Source: Phycobacter azelaicus (GTDB taxonomy: Bacteria > Pseudomonadota > Alphaproteobacteria > Rhodobacterales > Rhodobacteraceae). Taken from it: DNA of 64,000 nt. The notes below the pieces were generated by a model, which saw only the letters and a program-made list of their open reading frames with translations, searched no databases and was not told where the DNA came from. The stretch's first letter is position 1. Each line of letters opens with the position of its first letter. Positions 1-7,217 of the stretch are shown here, in pieces. The DNA lies in the NCBI RefSeq assembly GCF_014884385.1, contig NZ_WKFH01000003.1, positions 2,512,001 to 2,576,000 of the forward strand. The letters are read 5' to 3'. The position numbers were made by a program, and so were the translations under genes.

Positions 1-66
1 CCATGCTCCCAGGGTGACGGCCAATACGATGCCAATGAGGACAAGTTCGCGGATGATCTGTTCCAT
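1..66 (-). CDS. N-terminus of a small membrane protein (runs off window)
   Basis: Only the first 22 codons are inside the window. They start at an ATG at 66 with an AGGAA ribosome binding site about seven bases upstream and read MEQIIRELVLIGIVLAVTLG, a short polar start followed by a hydrophobic helix, so the product is probably an inner-membrane protein. The start lies 64 nt downstream of the stop of the AhpD-like gene on the same strand, so it may be co-transcribed with it. The family cannot be told from 22 residues. Confidence 0.5.
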   Translation of the reverse strand, partial: MEQIIRELVLIGIVLAVTLGAW

Positions 67-129
67 TGTACGGTTCCTGTGATGAAGGGGGAGGCGTCCA
101 ATTCGGATTGGACGCCAGAAATCTGTGCG

Positions 130-765
130 TTACGCCGCCCGGCCGCGCCAGAAGTCGACGGACAGGTAGTGCTGGATGGCGTATTGGCGGTGCGCATCGT
201 GCTCTTCGTCGCTCATGTCGGGCGACCAGGCGTTGGGTTTGAATCCCTCATCGGGTTCCGTCCCCGCCAGGTGATTGGTGTAGTTCGACAGAACCTTGAG
301 GCTGATCCCGACGATTACTTCCAGCATGGTCTGGCGCGTGTAGCCCGCCGCCAGGAAGCCCTCGATCTGCGCCTCAGACGGATAGCCGCGGGTGTCATTG
401 ACGACGGTGGCAAAGCTGCGCAGCGCCTCGAGCTTGGGGTCTTTCAGCGGCTTGCCGGTGCGCAGGGCCTCGATCACGTCGATATCGACCTTGGCCATCT
501 GGGCGATGGTCGTGTGGGCGGCCATGCAATAGGTGCATTCGTTCAGGCGGCTGATGGTCAGCAGGATGACCTGGCGCTCGGTCTCGGACAGTTTCGTTTT
601 CTGGAAAATCTGGCTGAGGGTCACATAGGCCTCAATCATCGCCGGCGCCTCGGCCATGTTGGCCAGCAGGTTGGGCGTGTAGCCGTATTTCTGGGTCGCC
701 ATTTCAAGGATCGGCTTCGAGCCTTCGGGGGCAGTTTCAACGGTGTGGGTGGTGAAGTTGGTCAT
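130..765 (-). CDS. AhpD-like carboxymuconolactone decarboxylase family protein
   Basis: A 211-aa cytoplasmic protein of the CMD/AhpD fold. It carries the family's redox signature ECTYCMAAH (Cys-X-X-Cys followed by His two residues later) near residue 90, preceded by a helix rich in TISRLNE, as in peroxidase-related AhpD proteins that reduce hydroperoxides or act as thiol oxidoreductases. The start at 765 was chosen because AGGAG lies eight bases upstream; an in-frame start at 843 would lie inside the promoter. The gene is divergent from a TetR regulator and shares operator-like sequences with it, which suggests induction by that regulator. The substrate is unknown. Confidence 0.85.
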   Translation of the reverse strand: MTNFTTHTVETAPEGSKPILEMATQKYGYTPNLLANMAEAPAMIEAYVTLSQIFQKTKLSETERQVILLTISRLNECTYCMAAHTTIAQMAKVDIDVIEALRTGKPLKDPKLEALRSFATVVNDTRGYPSEAQIEGFLAAGYTRQTMLEVIVGISLKVLSNYTNHLAGTEPDEGFKPNAWSPDMSDEEHDAHRQYAIQHYLSVDFWRGRAA

Positions 766-796
766 GGGGTGGCTCCTAACATCGGCGCTTGGGTTT

Positions 797-843
797 GTAC
801 CGTTCGGTTTAATCTTATATGGTAGTTTATACCGACCGTTCAA
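797..843 (-). promoter_or_regulatory. Promoter of the ahpD-like gene with two TetR-type operator-like sites
   Basis: On the minus strand there is a good sigma-70-type promoter: TTGAAC (838-843), 18 bases, then TATAAG (814-819). One operator-like element, ACCGACCGTT (831-840), overlaps the -35 box. The perfect inverted repeat ACCGTTCGGT (799-808) lies just downstream of the -10 box. Both read as variants of ACCGAMCGKT on one strand or the other. Binding here by the neighbouring TetR protein would block transcription; that is inference. Confidence 0.55.
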
Positions 844-945
844 GACTGTTTTTGCGGAGAACGTTCTGAATCGCGTTAGCCTTTGATTTCACTTGATTTA
901 AGGTCGAGAGATGCAAACAGATTCGGGCTTCACGTTTGGATTTTG

Positions 946-967
946 TTGAATGATCGGTATAAAAACC
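946..967 (+). promoter_or_regulatory. Second copy of the operator-like sequence in front of the TetR gene
   Basis: The stretch TTGAATGATCGGTATAAAAA followed by CC repeats almost exactly the -35/operator segment of the divergent ahpD-like promoter, which reads TTGAACGGTCGGTATAAACT and then ACC on the minus strand. It sits 38-59 bases upstream of the TetR start, a position fitting the TetR gene's own promoter. The repeat suggests autoregulation and co-regulation of the two divergent genes. Confidence 0.5.
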
Positions 968-1004
968 TATGTTTGGAGCGACTCAGTAGACGAAAGATCC
1001 TTCC

Positions 1005-1589
1005 ATGCCGTGGGAAAAAGCATTCGACACCAATGAGGCTTTGGAGCGGGCCGCCGACGTCTTCATGGCGAAAGGGTATGAAGCCACTTCGATCACCCAT
1101 CTGACCAAAGGGATGGGGATCAACAAGGGCAGCCTCTACAACGCTTTCGGCAGCAAGAAAGAGCTGTTCAAGGAGGTCCTGACCAAGTTCGTGCGCGACA
1201 ACCAGGGGCCGCTGTTGGCGCAGCTGTCGGCGCTGGATGACCCGATTGCCGCAATCGCGGCCGTGTTCGACGGCGTGGTCGCGCAAGGGCTGACCGATTT
1301 CGAGAAAAAGGGCAACCTGATCATCAACACGGCGCTGGAGATGCCCAACCATGATGAGGACGTGCAAGAAATCGTCCGGGGTGCGCTGGACAACCTCGAA
1401 GAGTTTTTTCTGGCCCTTGTGCAACGCGGCAAGGATCAGGGGCGCATACCCGAAACCATCGTAGCAGAGGACGCTGCCCGCTCTCTGGTTTCATTGACCG
1501 TCGGTATCCGGGTCCTGGCGCGCGGGGCTTTTGACGGCAACCAGATGCTGTCGATCAAGGCCAACGCCTTGCGCCTTGTCGGGAACTGA
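1005..1589 (+). CDS. TetR/AcrR family transcriptional regulator
   Basis: A 194-aa DNA-binding repressor. The N-terminal 55 residues form the TetR helix-turn-helix: a helix with ADVFMAKGYEATS, then ITHLTKGMGINKGSLYNAF and FGSKKELF, the most conserved part of the fold. The remaining ~140 residues are the helical ligand-binding and dimerisation domain (TetR_C type), whose ligand cannot be predicted. It is divergent from the AhpD-like gene, and matching operator-like sequences sit in front of both genes, so it is probably a local repressor responding to an electrophile or peroxide-type inducer (inference). Confidence 0.9.
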   Translation: MPWEKAFDTNEALERAADVFMAKGYEATSITHLTKGMGINKGSLYNAFGSKKELFKEVLTKFVRDNQGPLLAQLSALDDPIAAIAAVFDGVVAQGLTDFEKKGNLIINTALEMPNHDEDVQEIVRGALDNLEEFFLALVQRGKDQGRIPETIVAEDAARSLVSLTVGIRVLARGAFDGNQMLSIKANALRLVGN

Positions 1590-1606
1590 AGGGTGCCGGG
1601 CACATC

Positions 1607-2473
1607 TCAGGACGTGGCTGATATTTCGGTAAATTCCAGGAATGCACTGACACCTGCCGACTGGGGTTCCTTCCAGCAGCAGATCAGGTTCCGTTTCAGT
1701 TCGTGATCTTCGACCTCAAGGACATGCAGATCATCGCTGACCAGGCTTTTCGGAAAGAGGCCGACACCCAACCCCGCACGGATAAGATCCAAGGCGCGCT
1801 GATCCTGCGAGGTGCGATAGGTTACCTTGGGACGGATGTTCTGCTGTGACAGAAGTTGTCCGAAGACCTTGCGGTATTCGCAATGCCTGCGCGCGATGAA
1901 GGGGAGGTCATGCAGCGTGGTGAGTGGAGCCGATTTCTGCTCAGCGAGGCGGTGGTCTTGCGCCGTGGCAATGACATAGTGCTCGGTCGACAGAACGTGT
2001 TTTTCCCAGGAAGGCGGCAGATTTTCGTCTCCTGTGTCGGCCAGGAACACGATATCTTGCCGTCCGTTGGCCAACTGGTTGATCAATGTCTGACTGTTGT
2101 CTTCCCAGACCTTGAGGCGGACAAAGCCATGGTTGCGCCGGAACTGCTCCAGCGTGGCGGCCAGCGAGGGTAGATCCATCGTGTCGCAGATGCCGATGGA
2201 CAGCACCTCGCGCTCGGCGGTCTGTTTCAGGGCCGAACGAACAGTCTCGCATTCACCGACGATGGTCTTGGCGCTGGCCATCAGGCGATGGCCTTCTGAC
2301 GTCAGGGTGACCTGCCGGGCCAGACGGTTGAACAACTGCACCCCAAGATCATCCTCAAGCTTACCGATGGCCGTGGACAGCGCGGGTTGAGACACATGCG
2401 CCCGGGCAGCCCCTTTTGAGAAGCTGCCGGTTTCAGCCACGGCGAGGAATTGTTCGAGCTGTCTGAGGTTCAT
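1607..2473 (-). CDS. LysR family transcriptional regulator
   Basis: A 288-aa LysR-type regulator starting MNLRQLEQFLAVAETGSFSK, the usual winged-helix start, followed by ARAHVSQPALSTAIGKLEDDLGVQLFNR. The C-terminal two-thirds is the periplasmic-binding-like effector domain. A TTG start ten codons upstream is possible but less typical. The gene is divergent from the five-gene SDR-to-tautomerase operon starting at 2573 with a 99-nt gap, the classical arrangement in which the LysR protein controls the divergent operon. It ends 18 nt from the convergent TetR gene. Confidence 0.9.
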   Translation of the reverse strand: MNLRQLEQFLAVAETGSFSKGAARAHVSQPALSTAIGKLEDDLGVQLFNRLARQVTLTSEGHRLMASAKTIVGECETVRSALKQTAEREVLSIGICDTMDLPSLAATLEQFRRNHGFVRLKVWEDNSQTLINQLANGRQDIVFLADTGDENLPPSWEKHVLSTEHYVIATAQDHRLAEQKSAPLTTLHDLPFIARRHCEYRKVFGQLLSQQNIRPKVTYRTSQDQRALDLIRAGLGVGLFPKSLVSDDLHVLEVEDHELKRNLICCWKEPQSAGVSAFLEFTEISATS

Positions 2474-2476
2474 GCC

Positions 2477-2491
2477 ATACACATCATGTAT
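2477..2491. promoter_or_regulatory. LysR-type box at the regulator's own start
   Basis: ATACACATCATGTAT is a perfect 5-bp inverted repeat with a 5-bp centre and fits the T-N11-A rule for LysR recognition sites. It lies directly upstream of the LysR start codon, in the gap to the divergent operon. It is a likely regulatory binding site for autorepression and operon control; this is inference from position and symmetry. Confidence 0.5.
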
Positions 2492-2572
2492 ATCTGAGAT
2501 CAAAACTATTAATTTGTTAAATGAAAGGGCGTCGGGTAGTCAAGAGACATGGCCACCGAAAGGACACGCCCC

Positions 2573-3289
2573 ATGACCCAGACCGCCCTTGTCATTGGCG
2601 CCGGAGACAATCTCGGCGCTGCGATTGCCCGCAGGTTTGCGCGGGAAGGTCTGCATGTGGTGGCCTCTCGCCGTCGTGGAGATTTGTCGCCTCTGATTGC
2701 GGAGATCGAAGCTGCTGGCGGGCAAGCCACTGGGGTGCATTCTGATGCGCGGGATGAAGATGCGGTCAAGCAGTTGGTCGCAGAAGCCGAAGATATAGGC
2801 CCCATCGCAGCTTGTGTCTTCAACGTCGGCGGCAATGTCCGCATGCCCGTAGCCGAGACCACGACCCGAGTGTATCGCAAGGTCTGGGAGATGTGCGCGC
2901 TGGCCGGGTTCCTGGTGGGCCGAGAGGTTGCGGGGCGGATGAAAGAGCGTGGTCAGGGCACCATCCTGTTCACCGGCGCCTCGGCCTCGCTGCGTGGCAA
3001 TGCCGGGTTCGCAGCCTTTGCTGGGGGCAAACACGCCTTGCGGGCGCTGGCCCAGAGCATGGCGCGCGAACTTGGCCCGGAAGGGGTGCATGTGGCCCAT
3101 GTCATCATCGACGGGCTGATCGACAACCCGAACACCAAAGACCTGTTCCCTGCGATGTTCGAGGCCCGTGGTGAAGACGGCATCCTGAAGCCAGACGATA
3201 TCGCCGAAGCCTATTGGCAGCTGCACGCCCAACCCCGGACCGCCTGGAGTTTCGAGATGGACCTGAGGCCCTTCAAGGAACCCTGGTGA
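2573..3289 (+). CDS. Short-chain dehydrogenase/reductase (SDR)
   Basis: A 238-aa NAD(P)-dependent oxidoreductase. The start at 2573 (MTQTALVIGAGDNLG) has AGGA upstream; an ATG at 2549 is in frame but has no such site. The Rossmann segment VIGAGDNLGAAIA is an atypical version of the TGxxxGxG motif. NVGG stands where NNAG is usual. The active-site region has S at FTGASAS, but the expected YxxxK is replaced by FAAFAGGKHAL, so the catalytic Tyr is Phe and this may be a divergent SDR. It is the first gene of a LysR-controlled operon; the substrate is unknown. Confidence 0.85.
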   Translation: MTQTALVIGAGDNLGAAIARRFAREGLHVVASRRRGDLSPLIAEIEAAGGQATGVHSDARDEDAVKQLVAEAEDIGPIAACVFNVGGNVRMPVAETTTRVYRKVWEMCALAGFLVGREVAGRMKERGQGTILFTGASASLRGNAGFAAFAGGKHALRALAQSMARELGPEGVHVAHVIIDGLIDNPNTKDLFPAMFEARGEDGILKPDDIAEAYWQLHAQPRTAWSFEMDLRPFKEPW

Positions 3290-3312
3290 GCCCCGGCTAC
3301 AAGGAAAGACCC

Positions 3313-3903
3313 ATGACAAAATCATTCGATTTCTATTTCGACTTCGCATCGCCCTATGGCTATCTGGCCAGCCGCAAGGTGGGGGCGCTCGCCGCAGCCA
3401 TCGGGCGTGATGTGAACTGGCGGCCCTTCCTGATCGGCGCGGTCTACAAGGCCCACGGTGGGGCTCCGTTGGCTCATCCCCTGAAGAGTGACTACGTTTT
3501 CAAGGATGTGTTCAGACGCGCCAAAATAGACGGCGTGGAGGGCATGCAGCGCCCTGCAAATTTCCCGGCCAGTTCGGTGCCGCCCTCACGTCTGGCCTAT
3601 TGGATCGAACGCCAGGACCCTGACAAGATGGGGGCCTTTGTCGAAGCAGCCTACAAGGCCTTCTGGATTGATGGATGCGATACCGCCGATCCGAATGTTG
3701 CGTTGGATGCTGCCGAAAGCCTCGGCTTCGACCGGGACGAGGCGCTGGCAGGTGCAGGAGATCAGGCGGTCAAGGACCGCCTGCGCGAGGTGACCGAAAC
3801 AGCGCTGGAGCGCGGTGTCTTCGGCTCTCCTTTCATCATGATCGACGATGAACCCTTCTGGGGCGGCGACCGTTTCGCCGACGTTGAGGCTCTCTATGGC
3901 TGA
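3313..3903 (+). CDS. 2-hydroxychromene-2-carboxylate isomerase / DsbA-family protein
   Basis: A 196-aa protein of the thioredoxin-like DsbA family, HCCA isomerase (kappa-class GST-like) branch. The N-terminus reads KSFDFYFDFASPYGYLASRK, the glutathione-contacting loop of this family, in which Ser replaces the Cys pair of DsbA. The C-terminal GVFGSPFIMIDDEPFWGGDR is the matching cis-Pro/active-site end motif. HCCA isomerases act glutathione-dependently on ring-opened aromatics. The gene follows the SDR by 23 nt with AAGGAAAG as ribosome binding site, and its end overlaps the start of the transporter gene, so it is a member of the operon. The real substrate is unknown. Confidence 0.85.
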   Translation: MTKSFDFYFDFASPYGYLASRKVGALAAAIGRDVNWRPFLIGAVYKAHGGAPLAHPLKSDYVFKDVFRRAKIDGVEGMQRPANFPASSVPPSRLAYWIERQDPDKMGAFVEAAYKAFWIDGCDTADPNVALDAAESLGFDRDEALAGAGDQAVKDRLREVTETALERGVFGSPFIMIDDEPFWGGDRFADVEALYG

Positions 3904-5137
3904 TACCATGACCTCCAACAGGCCGGGCAGGCTTCACTACGCTTGGATCGTTGCAATCGCTGGCGGTGTGGCCACTTTCTGCGGTTTGGGGCTGGCGCGT
4001 TTTGCGTTCGGAATGCTCCTGCCGTCTATGTCGGCATCGCTGGGCCTGGACTACGGCCAGAGCGGCGTGCTGGGCTTTGCCTATCTGATTGGCTATCTGG
4101 TGGCAGTTGCCCTGGTGCCCGTTGTTCTGCGCCGGTTTGGAAACCGCGTCACAACCAGCGCCAGCCTTGTCCTCATCGCGGTCACCATGCTGGGGATCGC
4201 GCTTGGGCAGGACTTCCTGCTTCTGTGGCTACTTTATGCTTTGACCGGCGTGGGTAGCGGCGGCGTGGTCGTGCCGGTGATGAGCCTGGCATCGCATTGG
4301 TTCCACCCCTCTCACCGAGGCCTTGCGGCGGGTATCCTGATGTCTGGCCCCGGATTGGGCGTGATCATCTCCGGGTTTGTCGTGCCGAAACTCACCCCCA
4401 TGGCCGGGTTCGAAACATGGCAATTGGGCTGGCTGTTGTTCGCGGCCATATCGGCGGGCGTTGCTGTTCTGGCCTTTGCCCTGTTGCGTGACCGCCCCGA
4501 AAACATTGGTGCCGATCCCTTTGGACGCGCCATGGAAGACCACACGGCCATCCGGGTTGAAATGAGCCGGAGGACCAAGCTTCGGATGCTGATCCACATG
4601 GGGCTGATCTTTGCCCTCTACGGTGCGACCTACATGGCCTATGTCACCTTCATCGTCACCAGCATGGTCGATACCTATGGCATGTCGCCCGAGGATGCCG
4701 GGCGCCTTTGGGCGGGGTTCGGGTTCCTCAGCCTGTTTTCCGGCATCCTGTTCGGATCAATCTCTGACCGATTGGGCCGCCGTGCCGGGATGGCACTGGC
4801 CTTTGGGGTTTTAGCAACCGCCTATCTTCTGGTCGGCTTCGGCGCGTGGATGCCCGGCCTTTACCTGTCGATCCTGCTGTTCGGCCTGGCCGCCTGGAGC
4901 ATTCCGGTGATCATGTCCGCCTCTGCAGGGGATTATTTCGGCCCGGCAGGAGCCGCGAACGCCCTTGCCGCTCTGGTGTTCGTGTTCTCGGCTGGTCAGG
5001 CCGCCGGGCCGCTGCTTGCGGGTTATCTGGCCGACCTGACGGGGGATTTCACCCTCGGCTATGCCGCGGCAGGCCTCATCGCCCTTTTGACCATTCTCCT
5101 GATCCGGGCATTGCGGCCACCGCAGGTGTCCGGGTGA
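3896..5137 (+). CDS. MFS transporter, YbfB/YjiJ type
   Basis: A 413-aa inner-membrane protein with about 12 hydrophobic segments. Near the N-terminus it has the family's GLGLARFAFGMLLPSM segment, and the central loop after helix 6 carries RDRPENIG. The start at 3896 has GAGG six bases upstream and overlaps the previous gene by 8 nt, indicating translational coupling. An ATG at 3908 is a weaker alternative. Known members are uptake or efflux carriers of poorly defined small organic acids and sugars. Operon context suggests uptake of the acid degraded by the neighbouring enzymes (inference). Confidence 0.88.
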   Translation: MADTMTSNRPGRLHYAWIVAIAGGVATFCGLGLARFAFGMLLPSMSASLGLDYGQSGVLGFAYLIGYLVAVALVPVVLRRFGNRVTTSASLVLIAVTMLGIALGQDFLLLWLLYALTGVGSGGVVVPVMSLASHWFHPSHRGLAAGILMSGPGLGVIISGFVVPKLTPMAGFETWQLGWLLFAAISAGVAVLAFALLRDRPENIGADPFGRAMEDHTAIRVEMSRRTKLRMLIHMGLIFALYGATYMAYVTFIVTSMVDTYGMSPEDAGRLWAGFGFLSLFSGILFGSISDRLGRRAGMALAFGVLATAYLLVGFGAWMPGLYLSILLFGLAAWSIPVIMSASAGDYFGPAGAANALAALVFVFSAGQAAGPLLAGYLADLTGDFTLGYAAAGLIALLTILLIRALRPPQVSG

Positions 5138-5175
5138 TCCGACCTATCGACATTCAACACGAAAGAGACCACCCC

Positions 5176-5856
5176 ATGCCCCTCAAAGCCATCGCCTTCG
5201 ACGCCTACGGCACCTTGTTCGACGTCTATTCCGTCGGTGCACTGGCCGAAGATCTGTTCCCCGGAAAAGGGGCCCAGCTCGCCACCATCTGGCGCGACAA
5301 GCAGATCGAGTACACGCGCCTGCGCAACATGTGCGACCAGTATGCGGACTTCTGGCAGGTAACGGGCGATGCCCTGGACTATGCCTGCGAAGCCTTGGGG
5401 CAGGATTTGACCCCGGACGCGCGCGACCGCCTGATGGGGCAATATGCCGAACTCTCGGCCTTTCCGGAAAACGCCGAACAGCTCCAACGCCTCAAGGAGG
5501 CGGGCATAGCTCTGTCAATCCTGTCGAACGGAACGCCCTGGATGCTGGATCAGGCTGTGAAGGCCTCGGGCCTTGATGGGTTTTTCGACCATGTGCTCAG
5601 CGTCGACACGGTCAAACGCTTCAAGACCGCACCAGAAGCCTATCAGATGGGGCCAGATACCTTTGACTGTGACGCCGGAGAGATCCTGTTTGTCTCTTCC
5701 AACTGCTGGGACATCTGCGGCGCCACCTGGTTCGGATACCGGACCATCTGGCTCAACCGATATGGCCTCCCCCTGGAACGCCTCGGCGTCGAGCCTCATC
5801 GCATCGGCGCGTCTCTGCAGGACGTGGCGGACTACGCCCTCGAGCTGAATACCTGA
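5176..5856 (+). CDS. Haloacid dehalogenase, type II (L-2-haloacid dehalogenase-like)
   Basis: A 226-aa HAD-superfamily enzyme. The nucleophile motif is FDAYGTLFD with Asp9. The second motif has LSNGTP (around residue 118), the lysine segment is SVDTVKRFKTAPEAY, and the acidic motif region is FVSSNCWDICGATWFGY. SSNxWD and YRTIWLNR are features of the L-2-haloacid dehalogenase branch rather than of phosphatases, so the predicted reaction is hydrolytic dehalogenation of an L-2-haloalkanoate to a D-2-hydroxy acid. The start at 5176 is preceded by GAAAGAGA. It is fourth in the operon, 38 nt after the transporter. Confidence 0.87.
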   Translation: MPLKAIAFDAYGTLFDVYSVGALAEDLFPGKGAQLATIWRDKQIEYTRLRNMCDQYADFWQVTGDALDYACEALGQDLTPDARDRLMGQYAELSAFPENAEQLQRLKEAGIALSILSNGTPWMLDQAVKASGLDGFFDHVLSVDTVKRFKTAPEAYQMGPDTFDCDAGEILFVSSNCWDICGATWFGYRTIWLNRYGLPLERLGVEPHRIGASLQDVADYALELNT

Positions 5857-5883
5857 AACAAAACCCAAACCAAGGAGAATTCC

Positions 5884-6246
5884 ATGCCCGTCATCCGCGT
5901 CGAGGTGCCCGAAGGCACCGATTATGACACCAAAACCCGTATCCGCAAAGGCGTAAAACAGGCCGTGCTCGACACGCTTGCCCCCAAGGAGATCAAGTAC
6001 GACTACGTCGCCGTGCGTGAGGCATTCGGCATTCTGGGAGATGGCCTGCCGTTGGTCACCGTCGATTTGCGCCCTGGCCGGGATGCGGGTCGCAAGAAGG
6101 CTCTGACCGATGCCATCGCGGACATCCTGAAAAAAGAACTGAATTCCGACCCTGTCGATCTCTACGTCCTCTTTCGGGAAAACCCCGCCGAGAACCACTA
6201 CACCGGGGGAACGCCATTGCCAGATTGGGTTCCCGCCGATCAGTAA
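5884..6246 (+). CDS. Tautomerase superfamily protein
   Basis: A 120-aa protein that begins MPVIRVEVPEG, so removal of Met exposes the catalytic N-terminal proline of the 4-oxalocrotonate tautomerase superfamily. Its length and the C-terminal VLFRENPAENHYTGG match the longer Tautomerase_2-like proteins (two beta-alpha-beta units in one chain) rather than the ~60-aa 4-OT. AAGGAG lies just upstream of the ATG. It ends the operon 27 nt after the haloacid dehalogenase. Some superfamily members dehalogenate 3-chloroacrylates by hydration, which would fit the neighbouring dehalogenase, but a simple keto-enol tautomerase is equally possible. Confidence 0.82.
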   Translation: MPVIRVEVPEGTDYDTKTRIRKGVKQAVLDTLAPKEIKYDYVAVREAFGILGDGLPLVTVDLRPGRDAGRKKALTDAIADILKKELNSDPVDLYVLFRENPAENHYTGGTPLPDWVPADQ

Positions 6247-6260
6247 ACATATTCACCGGA

Positions 6261-6296
6261 AGCGGCCACTTGTGCAGCTCGCAGCAAGTGACCGCT
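6261..6296 (+). terminator. Hairpin after the catabolic operon
   Basis: AGCGGCCACTTG and CAAGTGACCGCT form a 12-bp stem with one mismatch around a 12-base loop, 15 nt after the tautomerase stop. There is no clean T-run directly after it, so it may act as a Rho-assisted or bidirectional terminator for the convergent genes. Confidence 0.45.
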
Positions 6297-6439
6297 CTCC
6301 ACCCTTGCTGTTTTTCGCTGCTGTCGCAAAGCGTGCAATGCGGTCGTTCGTTTCGAGGGGGCAACGGCCGTTTTGTCCGCGTTGGCGACCTTCGCGGCAG
6401 CTTTGTTGAACGGCAGTTTTCTCTACTTGAGGACGGGTA

Positions 6440-6727
6440 TCATTTCCTCATGTCGTTCAGGAATTCCAGAACGCGCGCATAGTCTCCACTGACCACGCGC
6501 GCTTGCTCGAAGACCTCTCGCCTCTGCTGATCTAGGCAACGGAAATAATTCTCGACATCCGCAAAATAAGCCTCCGCATCGCGCTTCAACAGATCCGCAT
6601 AGGCCTGCACGTCATCGGCATCGGTCGGCATCCACGGCGGCGCAGGCGGCAAACAACTGCCCGCGATCGCGGCAGATCCCCAGCTCAGAACGACCATAGC
6701 CACGCATGTTTGTTTCAAAAGCCCCAT
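6440..6727 (-). CDS. Small exported hypothetical protein
   Basis: A 95-aa protein with a clear signal peptide (KQTCVAMVVLSWGSAAIAG), followed by a short secreted domain with two cysteines. That domain is predicted to be largely helical, from the ADDVQAYADLLKRDAEAYFAD and QQRREVFEQARVV stretches. I do not recognise the family. It lies convergent to the catabolic operon and divergent from the type IV secretion genes; whether it belongs to the island is unclear. Confidence 0.6.
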   Translation of the reverse strand: MGLLKQTCVAMVVLSWGSAAIAGSCLPPAPPWMPTDADDVQAYADLLKRDAEAYFADVENYFRCLDQQRREVFEQARVVSGDYARVLEFLNDMRK

Positions 6728-6795
6728 ATTATCTTGGCTCAGCCACTCCGTTGCAGTAAATTTGTTTCAACGCATGAAGGGCGCAACAACTCAAA

Positions 6796-6823
6796 TTGCA
6801 CCTATTGATTGCAAGATTATAAT
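6796..6823 (+). promoter_or_regulatory. Promoter of the type IV secretion cluster
   Basis: TTGCAC (6796-6801), a 16-base spacer and a perfect TATAAT (6818-6823) lie about 40 nt upstream of the first gene of the cluster. The surrounding 60 bases are strikingly AT-rich compared with the flanks. Confidence 0.6.
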
Positions 6824-6836
6824 ATTGTATCGGTTC

Positions 6837-6857
6837 GGTAGTCCATGAGGGACTGCC
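6837..6857 (+). promoter_or_regulatory. 5' leader hairpin of the secretion operon
   Basis: GGTAGTCC and GGACTGCC pair over 8 bp (one G-T) around the loop ATGAG, six bases upstream of the ATG at 6864. No separate Shine-Dalgarno sequence is visible, so the hairpin may limit translation of the first gene. The role is inferred. Confidence 0.35.
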
Positions 6858-6863
6858 GGGCCA

Positions 6864-7217
6864 ATGCACAATTCTGCAAGGCTCGATCCTATGAATTTGA
6901 TGCAAGACGCCCCTAATGTTGTCAGTGAAGACGGGCTGCGCACACTACTTGCCGAGGGTCATTCGGCGGATGTTGTGTGCCGGGTTACGCCCAAACGTAC
7001 AGGTGCTCAGTGGTCCGGAGTTTGGACCGTGCATTGCGTCTCGCCAGATGGCGAGACGCGTCGCCTGCTCGTCACCGCGCGTAACAACATGGCGGCCCGA
7101 GAGTTTAAGACAATCAACGGCTTATCCAGCTTCCTCGCCGGGCTTGGTGTTTCGATCGTCTCGATCCCCATGTTCGAAGGCAAGATCGCCTCTCACAAGT
7201 TGGACGACGCGGGCTAA
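6864..7217 (+). CDS. Hypothetical protein at head of the T4SS cluster
   Basis: A 117-aa soluble protein of unknown family. It is the first gene after the TATAAT promoter and overlaps the probable start of the lytic transglycosylase gene. An alternative start is the ATG at 6891. The sequence has an alternating beta/alpha appearance (WSGVWTVHCVSPDGETRRLLVTAR, then REFKTINGLSSFLAGLG) and no signal peptide or membrane segment, so it probably acts in the cytoplasm, perhaps as a regulator or accessory protein of the conjugation genes. Function not recognised. Confidence 0.55.
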   Translation: MHNSARLDPMNLMQDAPNVVSEDGLRTLLAEGHSADVVCRVTPKRTGAQWSGVWTVHCVSPDGETRRLLVTARNNMAAREFKTINGLSSFLAGLGVSIVSIPMFEGKIASHKLDDAG

